Source: Chara braunii
Taxonomy: Eukaryota > Streptophyta > Charophyceae > Charales > Characeae
Direction of reading: 5' to 3'
DNA length: 41,855 nucleotides
Assembly: GCA_003427395.1 (NCBI GenBank)
Contig: BFEA01000715.1
Coordinates: 62,218 to 104,072 of the forward strand
In this document: one piece after another, positions 23,523 through 32,827 of the stretch
Layout of the letters: the number at the start of each line of letters is the position of its first letter
Numbering within the stretch: position 1 is the first letter of the stretch
Program-made: the position numbers and the translations under genes
Notes under the pieces: generated by a model
What the model was told of the DNA's origin: nothing
What the model saw: only the letters and a program-made list of their open reading frames with translations
The model's database searches: none

Positions 23523-24045
23523 CCACTGTCAATGAAATGGAGCAGAGGTCAATGAAATGGAGCAGACAACCATCCCTACACAACAACGAGAAACACAACC
23601 CTACAAATAACCCTGAGAAACACAGCCCTACACTGGACGGAGGGGAACAGGAAACATCCGAAAAAGGAAAACACACGACCGTGGAATCTGGGCAGCAATC
23701 CTGTCATCAGGCCCAATCCGTGCCAAAGGCGAAATACACGCGAAAGAGTTTGTCCAAGTTGGAGATCGATCGACAGTGGGAAGAGTAGCACATATCGAGC
23801 CGGGGCACCAACAACCGGAAACACAGCGTGCAACAGCGTTGAAAAGGCGGAGATCTTGACGCGCAACAGGAAACGCAACACATGTCACGTCGGGCACCAA
23901 CTTCGGAAAGGCATAGACCACGGCGCGCAAAACTCAGCGGGCACCAACAGCGGAACGGCGAAGAATCTGGAGCGCAGCACACAGCTTGGCACGAGGGCAT
24001 TGATTGGAAAGATTTTATATCACTGCAGGAACTACAGCGACTGGA

Positions 24046-24327
24046 CACGCGTGGTAAGTGTGGTAATCACCACCCACGCAGAGCGGGCAAGAAAACTGTC
24101 ACGAGTGAGCAGGAATACCATCGTGGCAACGTGACCGCACCATCGTGGCAAAGAGACCGCCTCGCCCAACACGGTAGGGTCCCTCGTCTTGACTCCCGGC
24201 ACGCGTGGTACCCACCACCCACGCAGAGCGGGCAGAAAAACTGCCACGAGTGAGCAGGAAAACCATCGTGGCAACACGACCACCTCGCCCAACACGGAAG
24301 GGTCCCCCGTCTTGATTCCCGGGCACC
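24046..24327. repeat. Tandem duplication, unit about 130-150 bp
   Basis: Both copies carry CACGCGTGGTA, CACCCACGCAGAGCGGGCA, CACGAGTGAGCAGGAA, CCATCGTGGCAAC and CGCCCAACACGG..GGGTCCC in the same order. The first copy has an additional CACCATCGTGGCAAAG segment. Confidence 0.75.
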
Positions 24328-24627
24328 AGACTCCGAGGATTCGAAGCAAAATTCGTGCAGAGTTCGTTCTACAGCGCGCGACGGGTTTCCAGATAGCCAG
24401 GCTGAGAAGGCAAACGACTGCGGCAACGCCAATGTCGCGCCCAACACGACAAGAGCTCCATTGTATATTACAAGGTGGGGGTGTGGCGCAATCTCGCAAC
24501 AAGCAGTCAGTGCTACAAGAGACAAAAGGCAGTCACCCGGGCACTATGTCCTGCTGGCGCAACTCACACTAAACTTTGTGCAAGTCGAAACATAGGTGGG
24601 GGTCGTGGCGAAAAAGAGCAGGGTGTT

Positions 24628-25340
24628 TGACACGACCGTGACGGCGTTCGACACAACCAAGACCACGTTTGACCGTGGCGGACACGACGACCACCGTGCT
24701 TGTCATGACGGCCACTGTGTCAGACCCGACGACCATCGTGCCGGACACGACGACCATCGTTGACGATCGTGTCGGACACGAAGACGGTCATGCTCGATAC
24801 TATGGCGGTCATGTTCGACATGACGACGGCCGTGTTCGACACGACGTTGGTCACGTCGACGGCCGTGCACGACAACGAGCCGGACACTACGACGAGCGTG
24901 TTCGACACGACGACAGCCGTGTTCGACACAATGGCGATTGTGTTCGACCCTACGACAATCGTGTTCGACACGACGAGGATCGTTTTCGACACGACGACCA
25001 TCATGTTCGACACGGCGATGATCGTGTTTGACACGACGCCCAAAGTGTTCGACACAACAACGATCGTGTTCAACACGACGACCATCGTGTTTGACACGAC
25101 GACCAGCGTGTCGGACACGACAACGATCGTGTCAAACACGACGACCATCGTGTTTGACACGACGACCAGCGTGTCGGACACGACAACGATCGTGTTTGAC
25201 ACGACGACCAGCGTGTTCGACACGACAACGATCGTGTTCAACACGACGACCAGTGTGTCGGACACGACAAGGATCGTGTTCAACACGACGATGACGGTGT
25301 CGACCATCGTGTTCGACACGACGACGACTGTGGTGAAAGT
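24628..25340 (+). repeat. Minisatellite, 21-bp period
   Basis: The unit is close to GTGTTCGACACGACGACCATC. It starts irregular and becomes most regular from about 24890. Each unit contains the small palindrome GTGTTCGACAC. Because 21 is a multiple of three, several frames stay open on both strands (for example 199-codon frames reading VFDTTT repeats); these are consequences of the repeat, not evidence of a gene. The core is the reverse complement of the core at 26213-27480. Confidence 0.9.
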
Positions 25341-26212
25341 GTTCGAGAAAACTTGTTGACGTCACCGATAAACCGGCACTGGACACGGAGGCTTTTCTCT
25401 TTCTCTCGGGGCGGGGGGGGACGGGGGGCCATATTGGCCTAAGCGGCACTAACCTGTAGAGCGGGGCAGTTGTCGTGTCGACGTTGGCGGACGGGGTGCC
25501 CTGATTCTCCCAGAACGTGAACGATGATACAATGTCGCGGGTACTCACGTGCGCGAATCGCATTTATGCTCTGCAACTGAATGTCATCCATGCGCCTCCG
25601 CTCTGGCCAAGGGGGGGAAACGATCGAGGCCGACTGCAGTCATTGGATCGTCCTGACCGTCCGTATTCCCGGATCGGACCGTCCGTACTCCCGGATCGGA
25701 CGGCCATCAGGCGCGCGCGGAGGGCCCGACCGGAAAACCACTTATATGAGGCAGGCCCAACACTCCCCATCGAAACATCCCAACCGTCATTATCCCCGGA
25801 TCGGACGGCCAGCAGGTGCTCGCGAAGGGCCCTCCCGAAAAACTATATATATGAGGGAGGGTCACCAATTCCCATTTTTGTTTCAGTTCGGCAACGTAGT
25901 AGCAGAGCAGCGCAGCGGAGGTTCGTCGACGCAGAGCAGCGGAGGCTCGTGCCACATCGCAGCGCAGTGGAGGCTCGTGTACAGTGCGGCAACGGAGCGC
26001 AGGGATTCGGTTCGTGCATAGCCGACCACCTGCTCGACGCGACGGCGGACCACAGCGCTGTCGAGAGGCGTGTTCAGCGCGACGACGTAGCGAGCATACA
26101 GCCCAAGATCGTGACGCACAACCACAACGCAGCACCCCGAGTTTGAAGGATGGGACGGTGAGGACACAATCACGTTGCCCAGTTTCAACCACGTAACGCC
26201 ACGTGGCACTTC
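25341..26212. other. Unique spacer between the two mirrored minisatellites
   Basis: GC-rich. It holds a duplicated TATA-like module (25691-25770 and 25796-25875), then repeats of GCAGCGGAGG..CTCGT between about 25906 and 25976. Short frames on both strands look like chance. Confidence 0.5.
25691..25875 (+). promoter_or_regulatory. Duplicated TATA-like module
   Basis: Two copies, 105 bases apart, share CCGGATCGGACGGCCA, AGGGCCC, GAAAA and a TATATGAGG element, ending CCCAT. In the second, ACTATATATATGAG (25842-25855) sits in the loop of a perfect 7-bp stem, CCCTCCC (25830-25836) with GGGAGGG (25855-25861). The first copy has TTATATGAG and a weaker GGGCC/GGCCC pairing. A core promoter for transcription to the right is plausible. 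No transcript can be seen from sequence. Confidence 0.35.
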
Positions 26213-27480
26213 CGGTCGTCGAGTCGAACACGATGGTGCCCCATCGTCGAGTCGAACACGATCGCGCCCGATCGTCGAGTCCAACACGATCGTGTCCGAT
26301 CGTCGTGTCGAACACGATCGTGCCCAATCGTTGAGTCGAACACGACGGTGCCCGACAATCGAGTCGAACATGATCGCGCCCGATGTCTGATTGTCGAGTC
26401 GAACACGATCGCGCCCGATGTCTGATTGTCGAGTCGAACACGATCGCGCCCGATGTCTAATTGTCGNNNNNNNNNNNNNNNNNNNNNNNNNNNNNNNNNN
26501 NNNNNNNNNNNNNNNNNNNNNNNNNNNNNNNNNNNNNNNNNNNNNNNNNNNNNNNNNNNNNNNNNNNNNNNNNNNNNNNNNNNNNNNNNNNNNNNNNNNN
26601 NNNNNNNNNNNNNNNNNNNNNNNNNNNNNNNNNNNNNNNNNNNNNNNNNNNNNNNNNNNNNNNNNNNNNNNNNNNNNNNNNNNNNNNNNNNNNNNNNNNN
26701 NNNNNNNNNNNNNNNNNNNNNNNNNNNNNNNNNNNNNNNNNNNNNNNGCCCGATGTCTGATTGTCGAGTCGAACACGACAGTTGAGTCGAACACGCTCGT
26801 CGAGTCGAACACGACATTGCCCGATCGTCGAGTCGAACATGATAGTCGAGTCGAACACGATCGTCGAGTCGAACACTATCGAGGACTCGAACACGATAGT
26901 CGAATCGAACAACGATCGTCGAGTCGAACACGATCGTCGAGACGACCACGATCGACGAACACGATTGACGAGTTGAACACGATCGTCGATTGCGATCATC
27001 GAGACGAACACGACCGTCGAGTCGAACACGATAGTCGAGTCGAACACGATAGTTGATAGCGTTTGTCGAGTCGAACACGATCGTCAAGTGGAACACGATC
27101 GTCGATTGTGTTCGTCGAGTCGAACACGATCGTCGAGTCGAACACGACCGTCGATTGCGTTCGTCGTGTCGAACACGTTTGTCGAGTCCGACACGATCGT
27201 CGAGTCGGACACGATCGTCGAGTCGAACACAATCGTCGACTGCGTTCGTCGAGTCGAACACGATAGGCGAGTGCCCTGTCGTCGAGTCGAACAAGATCGT
27301 CGAGTCTAATACGATAGTCGAGTCGAACACGATAGTCGAGTCGAACACGATGGTCGATTGCGTTCGTCGAGTCGGACACGATCGTCGAGTCGAACACGAT
27401 CGTCGATTGTGTACGTCGAGTCAAACGCGATAGGTGAGTGCCCTGTCGTCGAGTCGAACACAATCCTTCCCTGTCCTCTA
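26213..27480 (-). repeat. Minisatellite, 18-bp period, opposite orientation
   Basis: The unit is close to TCGAGTCGAACACGATCG on the plus strand. Left of the gap (26370-26466) a 35-base higher unit containing CGCGCCCGATGTCTGATTG appears. Between 26940 and 27480 the array is interrupted by short GATTGCGTTCGTCGAG spacers about every 60-130 bases. The core is the reverse complement of that in 24628-25340. Translations read RVEHD or VESNTI. Confidence 0.9.
26467..26747. other. Assembly gap, 281 N
   Basis: The gap lies inside the minisatellite, with the same 35-base unit on both sides. The true length of the array is unknown. Any frame across it is meaningless. Confidence 0.98.
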
Positions 27481-27912
27481 GTGGAACGAGAATGTGTGTG
27501 GTGCAATGTCATCGAATTGTTCATGACTGTGTGCATTGCTATGGACCGCGTGCGTCGTGTCCTAGAAGATCGTGCATGGGTTGCGTGCGTGGAATTACGG
27601 GCGTGGATTGCGCACATAGATTCTGTGCATTGTGTTGTCGTGCGGCCTGGTTTGTTTCCATTGTAGGGGGCAGCGGGGTGAATAGTTCTATGTTGTTGTT
27701 GGTTGTTCTATTGCTGTTGTTGATCTTTGCCCTTGTGCCGTGCAGGGCGTCTTCTCTTCACTGTTGCTATGGAGATCTCTAATATGACCCCAACACTTTG
27801 ATGTGCACGCAAGGCACACCCTTTCCCACCTTGCGCGCTGTACGTCCGTCAATGTCAGGGCAGCGTAACCTATGAAGGCGCTTGTCTAGAAGACTTTGAA
27901 TGCGACCCTTGG

Positions 27913-28467
27913 ATGAGAATCCTCCCGTTTGGCGACAAACATTTGGACTCGTGGGAGGAGTGCGAGTGGGTGAACATGATGGAGAGATGCCCGTGGGCTT
28001 GCGATTATGAGTTCGCGAATATGTCCGAATTCGGCAAACGCATTCCCGTGCCGTTCGATGTGCTGCGTCCCGTGCGCTTGCCGCTACTGTATAAAAAACT
28101 AAAAATAAGTCGTGTTCTGGGGGTTTTGGACTGCGAATACGTGACAACCTCGTCTCGCACCTGGTGTCCTGTTATGAAACAGGAGTTACTCGATTGTGCG
28201 CGACATTCTCAATTCCTCGATCATTATCCGTTGCGATCTCCCGGTCTGTCGCGAGGAGCAGTTTCGTATTGTTGTGTGAGATTGCATCTGGCATACTTTA
28301 TCTTCTGTAGGGTCCTCTGTATTGCCGTTTCGAGCAGGGCAAGAAACTTGACCGATGCTGTCGTGTGTGTGTCCAGGAACGAGTTATCTATGTCAGGGAG
28401 GGATATGTGTTTAGTTCAAAGAAGGGGAGATGGGAGACTGGATATCGTGGTGGGTGGCCAGGTGTAG
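27913..28467 (+). CDS. Doubtful unrecognised ORF
   Basis: 184 codons starting MRILPFGDKHLDSWEECEW. The first 75 residues look protein-like (MMERCPWACDYEFANMSEF, then IPVPFDVLRPVRLPLLYKK); the second half is less so. No domain, signal or membrane pattern is recognised. It may be an upstream exon of the gene to its right, or chance. Confidence 0.2.
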   Translation: MRILPFGDKHLDSWEECEWVNMMERCPWACDYEFANMSEFGKRIPVPFDVLRPVRLPLLYKKLKISRVLGVLDCEYVTTSSRTWCPVMKQELLDCARHSQFLDHYPLRSPGLSRGAVSYCCVRLHLAYFIFCRVLCIAVSSRARNLTDAVVCVSRNELSMSGRDMCLVQRRGDGRLDIVVGGQV

Positions 28468-28700
28468 GACGTTGTGGCATGGCGTGAGGTCGAGGCTAAA
28501 GTCGTTTCAATTTGGGATGCTATAGGCGCTTCTCTCGTAGGGAACTCCGGGTTCGCGCGAATGACATACATTTCGGTGTTTGCTGAGACGGCGCAGCAGC
28601 TGACCTTCGGAACGCCAATTAGCGTGTTGAATGGCCGCAACGGCGAGATTGTTCCCCGTAGTCGGTAGATAGCCTCGTGGGATTCGCATTGCGATTACTG

Positions 28701-28810
28701 TTCTCAATGTGTTATTTCGATAACAATACGCGGTATCTGCTAGTTGTTCTCGATTGTTGTTCTCAATGTGTTGTTCGATAACAATACGCAGTATCTGCTA
28801 GTTGTTCTCG
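28701..28810. repeat. 59-bp tandem duplication
   Basis: TTCTCAATGTGTT...CGATAACAATACGC and GGTATCTGCTAGTTGTTCTCG occur at 28701-28759 and again, nearly unchanged, at 28760-28810. Confidence 0.85.
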
Positions 28811-29208
28811 TCATGTGTTTAGTGGCCAAAAGTACACACGTTTGACGTTGTTGTCCTCATATTGTTTTCCGATTCATTGAAACCCGGGAATGATGACATA
28901 TGATTTTGGTTTGGCTTTGGACGCCGACACATCGCTGTCAGCCGAGTGTTTTATTGTTGTTCTTGTGTTGTGTTTCCTTTCGGAAAAAAAAAACTCGTTG
29001 TTCTGATGTTTTGCGTGCACAAACATTCAGCAGTCAATGTTTCTCCGTGTTAACCAGTGCCTGCGATCTGTTGTCTTGTGTTCTCGTGATCAAGTGCCCC
29101 TTTAGGCTCCGTCCGTCGACCATTGCGTCAAACACGACAAATGTCGCACAGCACAACCCAGTGTCGAACCCGATGGTCAGCTCCCCTACAGGCACCGTTT
29201 GGCGACCA

Positions 29209-29228
29209 TCATGTCGAACACGACATGA
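29209..29228. repeat. Perfect 8-bp stem around the TGTCGAACACGACA core
   Basis: TCATGTCG, AACA, CGACATGA. It is the best palindrome among seven related sites at 29125-29455; another, TCGTGT-CCA-ACACGA, lies near 29307-29321. All are upstream of the ParB/methyltransferase-like frame. Confidence 0.65.
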
Positions 29229-29569
29229 ACACTGTTATCTGGCGACCAGACGGTGCATGAAGGGCCGCTTGGTCAACTGTCGCACGCCAGACAACAGTGT
29301 AGCTGTCGTGTCCAACACGACGGTTGGTCAGCCCGCGAAGTGCCGTTGGGTTCGACACGACAGTGACACGACGACACCGCATGGTTGCTCTCGTGTCGGA
29401 TTCAATGGTACTGGTGGACATCGTGGCACGGCCGTCGAGTTCGACACGATAGTAAAACGACGACGAGCTGGTGGGCTGCGGCCCGCTTCAGTTGCTCTGT
29501 GTTCCTGTCTACTGTTGTTCTCAAGTGCTGTGGTGTTTGCACGTTAGCAAAGCAATGAATGTTTTCTCG

Positions 29570-29587
29570 CTTGTGCATTTTCTTCAG
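29570..29587 (+). other. Candidate 3' splice site before the large gene
   Basis: CTTGTGCATTTTCTTCAG, a pyrimidine-rich tract ending in CAG, lies 19 bases before the ATG at 29607. It suggests a leader intron; no donor was assigned. Confidence 0.4.
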
Positions 29588-29606
29588 TTGCGACTAGCTG
29601 CTCGGC

Positions 29607-30340
29607 ATGGATCGTGAGGCGAAGCCAAGCAAACGATGTAGTAGTGCTGGTTCCGGGAGCATGGAGCAGTCTTCGAAAAAAACGAAGGGGACACCGACGG
29701 CTGGTGTGGGGGCTGGCGACACACCGGGGTCTAAGGGCCACTGAAACCCGGTGCTGCGGGGTGCACCTTCTACGGGCACTCCTTCCGCCCATGTTCGAGG
29801 TTCAGGACCGGATTCGGCTGTATTGATAAGTGGCGGGGCTGCGGGTCGAGAAGAGGAGGCTATTGGTCGGCAGGGGAAATCTGCGATGGACGTTGTGCCG
29901 GAGCGTAAAAGGTCTGGTGACACGTCCGTTGCAGGTGTGGGAGACGAGGTGCCTATCGTCGACCACAACGACAAGTGCTGGATGTTGGACTGGGTGGGTG
30001 GAATCAGGGAATGCTCGGGTGGGCTGGTTTTGTACGTGGTGATAAAAGATAAAATTGTTCCGATTGGCGGTGTGGCTAAGTGGAGTGGAGAAAAATCATC
30101 GTCGGCCATGTTGAGTTGACGATGGTCCTTAACGCTAGAGGTGAGCGGGTGGCGGGTGTCAAACGCGTTGCTCTTCGTTGGGCCAAACACGCTGGGTACG
30201 GCAAGAGGCTTTATGACATTTTCAATCCGCCTGGGACGGAGAAATTGATGTTGCCGGACCTTCGATCGGTTTTCACATTCTTCGACAAATATGTGGTCGC
30301 AGGGCATGAGCCGGTGGTGCATGCTTCCGACCACATATCC
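29607..30340 (+). pseudogene. N-terminal segment of the fusion gene
   Basis: The first part begins MDREAKPSKRCSSAGSGSME and is Ser/Gly/Lys-rich, consistent with a disordered nuclear-type N-terminus. It has a TGA at 29742. From about 29965 the sequence becomes globular (KCWMLDWVGGIRECSGG, LYVVIKDKIVPIGGVAKWSGEK). The frame then shifts at the A-run 30091-30095, after which IIVGHVELTMVLNARGERVA, KLMLPDLRSVFTFFDKYVV and HASDHIS follow before TAA at 30341. The smooth join of these two pieces across the A-run is why I treat them as one gene. Family unknown. Confidence 0.45.
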
Positions 30341-30352
30341 TAACCGAAAAGC

Positions 30353-32797
30353 GTGCTTTCGTTGTCTTTGGAGGCGGCTCCGTCGTCGAAACCGATCATT
30401 ATAGGTGCCCGCCCTCCGCCATCACTTCGGACAACGGTTGCTGCAACACGAGTTTCGAAATCTGGGCAGATCGGGGAGAAAGGTCCGTGTCACGGCCAAA
30501 TGATGTCGTCAACCCTTGTGAAGCGTAGACCAACATCAACCAAGGAACCCGTTTCCTTGGTCTTCCCGCCGCGCTATGAGTTGGTCATTCCTGCTGGGCC
30601 ACAATATTTTGGAGATGACGACGAGGAGAACAGCGCAAAAGAATGGGAGCGCGATGAAGATCGCGAAGAATATGAGGAGGGAGGCGAAGAAGAGGAAGTA
30701 GAGAGTGAACACACAATCAGCGAGAGGGGTGGGCCGGGCGAGTTGGAGGGTCGTCTAGGGGTTGAGTATGAGGACGAAGGGCAAGAAGAGGAAACGACCG
30801 GCGAGGGAGGGTATGCAGATGTGCATCGGGGTTCCAAACGAACGCAGCTGCTTGCGCCGGGTCATGGGCATTGGGAAGCGGATCCAGGTCGCGGGGAAAT
30901 GCACCGTGAAGTTGGGGTCGAGCCGGCGCATGCCGATGGAGTACGACTAGCTGAGAAGAAAAGAAAGATGAGGCAAGAGAGGAGAAGTGCTTTGGACAGT
31001 AAGAAAACCAAGCAGGAGGGGGGAGCCGAGCAAGAGGAGGGCAAACACAAGTTGAAAATGCTGGCAGTTGAGGAGGTCGTCCAACGTACGCGGGAGGCTG
31101 AGGAGGCCATGACGAAAAAACAGCAGCCAAGGAAAAAAGCAGCGAAGGGAGGTGTGATGGAAAAAACTTTCGTTTTTCCACCGGACCAGCCACAGTCGGA
31201 TGAAGACGCTGTGGGCAAGACAGTCACCAGACTGCCCGGTTTGCAGATTCTGCCGCCTGGGAATTCTTGTGGTCATCTGAGCAAAGGCTTCTTCCTTGAG
31301 TTCGATGAGAATGGTAAACAGAGGTCGGAAATGCAGTTCATTTCTGTCAAGTTGGACAGGATTCTGGATATCCCTGATGAGGAATTCATATATAATCAAC
31401 GCTTCCTCGATCAGGAGCTTATTGATGACCTTTACAAAACAATGGTTGAGTCGGGTGAGGCAGCTATCAAAAAGAGAACGACCGGGGCGGTCGGGGTGAA
31501 TGTATGTGCATTGTACGAGAAGCCTGTCCTTTTGTTGATTGGGCTTCATGATACAATGCATACTGACGCTTCCAGTACGAATGTGAGGGCGAGAAGAGTG
31601 ACGCCCAGCGAATTCGATCTTCAATCTGTGCGCAAGTACTACTGGTACCCTCTCAGTGGTCAACACAATGTTGCGGCGGTGAGGAAATGTTCTCAAGAAC
31701 GCCCTGACATCGCCTGTGAGCTCCGTTTGGATTGCTGGATTGCAAGGCCTGTTTACTATCCGGATAGGAGCATGGATAATTACTGCACCTTGAGCACTTT
31801 CCAAAATGCGAAGGACAAATGGAATACTCCTCCGCACCAGATTGCTATCGTTAAGAACATACGAAAGTTGTGGCGAGCAGCTGGTCGTCCAAAAGCTATA
31901 GGTGGATCTGCTGCAGACGTCAAAAATAAGGATTACAGAGAGTTTGCAGCGATGGCTTTGCGCGCGACCGGGAGTGATCATTTGGTTACTCTTTCACTTC
32001 AGGCTTGGAGCAAGGAGTGGTCCGAATTCCTCGGGCCTTACATGGTATTGGCAAGGGCGACGGACGATATGTTTGACAAGGTGCAACAAGTGTATTCTGC
32101 TTGGGAGAGTGGACAGTTGTCGGGGAGAGATGGTGTGAAGCCTGCCACCAAACAAGGTGAACCGGGGAAAGCGCCGAGACCTGGCCCCGGATTCGAGTTG
32201 GAAAAAGGAGTCAGGGTTCCAGTGCACTGGATTCAGGGTACTAGAGGACCTGGTTACCTCGTGGTTGTGCGCGATCCGGATGTCAGATCATGGAAGGCTA
32301 TGTCTACGTTGGGGAGGCGTGATAGGTTTCAGTTGTTGCGAGACATTCTCGCGGGAAGTGTCATACTGGCTCCAAGGCTAAGTAAAGTTGCTCACACTGC
32401 CGGGAAACATTCGACGGAGACATACGTGGAAATGGTGAAGCAGAAAAGAGCAATGTTGAGAATGTTTCACTACTTTGTCTTCATTTCTGACCCTCACAAG
32501 AAGCCGTCAGAGTGGAAGGAACCATTCTTCGACAACCTTTCTGATTTGTTCGCTAAGTATTGTGATCAAGGATTGACATCGGAGAGGTGGATCGACCAGC
32601 GACGGCATTTCAAAGAAACGAGTTGGGTGCGGTCATTTCCGGCTACACTTGGAGGCGAGGATGAGAAAGGAGAGGAGGGCTTCAAGAAAACAAAATCGCT
32701 TGCAAATAAATCCCCCGAAGAGTTCATTCAATTTGTCAACAAGTTGTTGCGTAGATATGAAACTGGGGGTTCACATAGCATTCGTATGTCGGGATAA
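30353..32797 (+). CDS. ParB/sulfiredoxin-like domain protein segment, 814 codons
   Basis: The largest open segment. Positions below count from the first in-frame GTG; the frame is also open upstream to 30344. Residues 85-160 are strongly acidic, and 200-265 are Lys/Glu-rich with coiled-coil character. Residues about 325-470 look like a ParB/Srx-type domain: ISVKLDRILDIP, then RFLDQELIDDLYKTMVESG, a hydrophobic strand PVLLLIG, then YWYPLSGQHNVAAVRK (about 430-445), which corresponds to the G-[EQ]-[RH]-R..A box. The Arg of that box is Asn here (SGQHN), so nuclease or NTP-binding activity is doubtful. Residues 470-815 continue as a globular, mostly helical region with no family I recognise (NAKDKWNTPPHQIAIVKNIR; PGYLVVVRDPDVRSW). 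The stop at 32795 is followed in the same frame by the next segment. Confidence 0.6.
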   Translation: MLSLSLEAAPSSKPIIIGARPPPSLRTTVAATRVSKSGQIGEKGPCHGQMMSSTLVKRRPTSTKEPVSLVFPPRYELVIPAGPQYFGDDDEENSAKEWERDEDREEYEEGGEEEEVESEHTISERGGPGELEGRLGVEYEDEGQEEETTGEGGYADVHRGSKRTQLLAPGHGHWEADPGRGEMHREVGVEPAHADGVRLAEKKRKMRQERRSALDSKKTKQEGGAEQEEGKHKLKMLAVEEVVQRTREAEEAMTKKQQPRKKAAKGGVMEKTFVFPPDQPQSDEDAVGKTVTRLPGLQILPPGNSCGHLSKGFFLEFDENGKQRSEMQFISVKLDRILDIPDEEFIYNQRFLDQELIDDLYKTMVESGEAAIKKRTTGAVGVNVCALYEKPVLLLIGLHDTMHTDASSTNVRARRVTPSEFDLQSVRKYYWYPLSGQHNVAAVRKCSQERPDIACELRLDCWIARPVYYPDRSMDNYCTLSTFQNAKDKWNTPPHQIAIVKNIRKLWRAAGRPKAIGGSAADVKNKDYREFAAMALRATGSDHLVTLSLQAWSKEWSEFLGPYMVLARATDDMFDKVQQVYSAWESGQLSGRDGVKPATKQGEPGKAPRPGPGFELEKGVRVPVHWIQGTRGPGYLVVVRDPDVRSWKAMSTLGRRDRFQLLRDILAGSVILAPRLSKVAHTAGKHSTETYVEMVKQKRAMLRMFHYFVFISDPHKKPSEWKEPFFDNLSDLFAKYCDQGLTSERWIDQRRHFKETSWVRSFPATLGGEDEKGEEGFKKTKSLANKSPEEFIQFVNKLLRRYETGGSHSIRMSG

Positions 32798-32827
32798 GCG
32801 AGATATATACATTTCCAGAAACAGGAC

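Larger units (their letters stand above)
23489..24627. other. Spacer with short duplications, no credible gene
   Basis: Overlapping short frames on both strands, none convincing. A 21-base unit TCAATGAAATGGAGCAGA is doubled near 23528-23565. A longer unit beginning ACACGCGTGGTA and containing CCACCCACGCAGAGCGGGCA occurs at about 24046-24199 and again at about 24200-24327, with internal differences. Confidence 0.55.
27481..29606. other. Upstream spacer of the ParB/methyltransferase-like gene
   Basis: TG-rich sequence, probably including 5' untranslated and intron sequence. It holds one doubtful ORF (27913-28467), a 59-base tandem duplication at 28701-28810, seven irregularly spaced copies of a TCGAACACGAC-type core between 29125 and 29455, and a candidate 3' splice site at 29570-29587. 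Confidence 0.5.

Noticed and set aside
24720-25359. Long open frames on both strands (about 199 codons, VFDTTT or VVVVSNT repeats)
   Set aside because: They follow from a 21-bp repeat, a multiple of three, which keeps several frames open at once. There is no non-repetitive protein sequence.
25883-27348. Frames of 200-390 codons across the N gap
   Set aside because: They contain about 94 unknown codons and 18-bp repeat translation only.
28900-29547. 215-codon plus-strand frame upstream of the large gene
   Set aside because: Low-complexity Cys/Ser/Leu sequence, changes character along its length, and probably lies in leader or intron sequence.
30947-31981. 344-codon minus-strand frame opposite the ParB-like segment
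   Set aside because: Shadow of the plus-strand coding frame; no independent protein signature.
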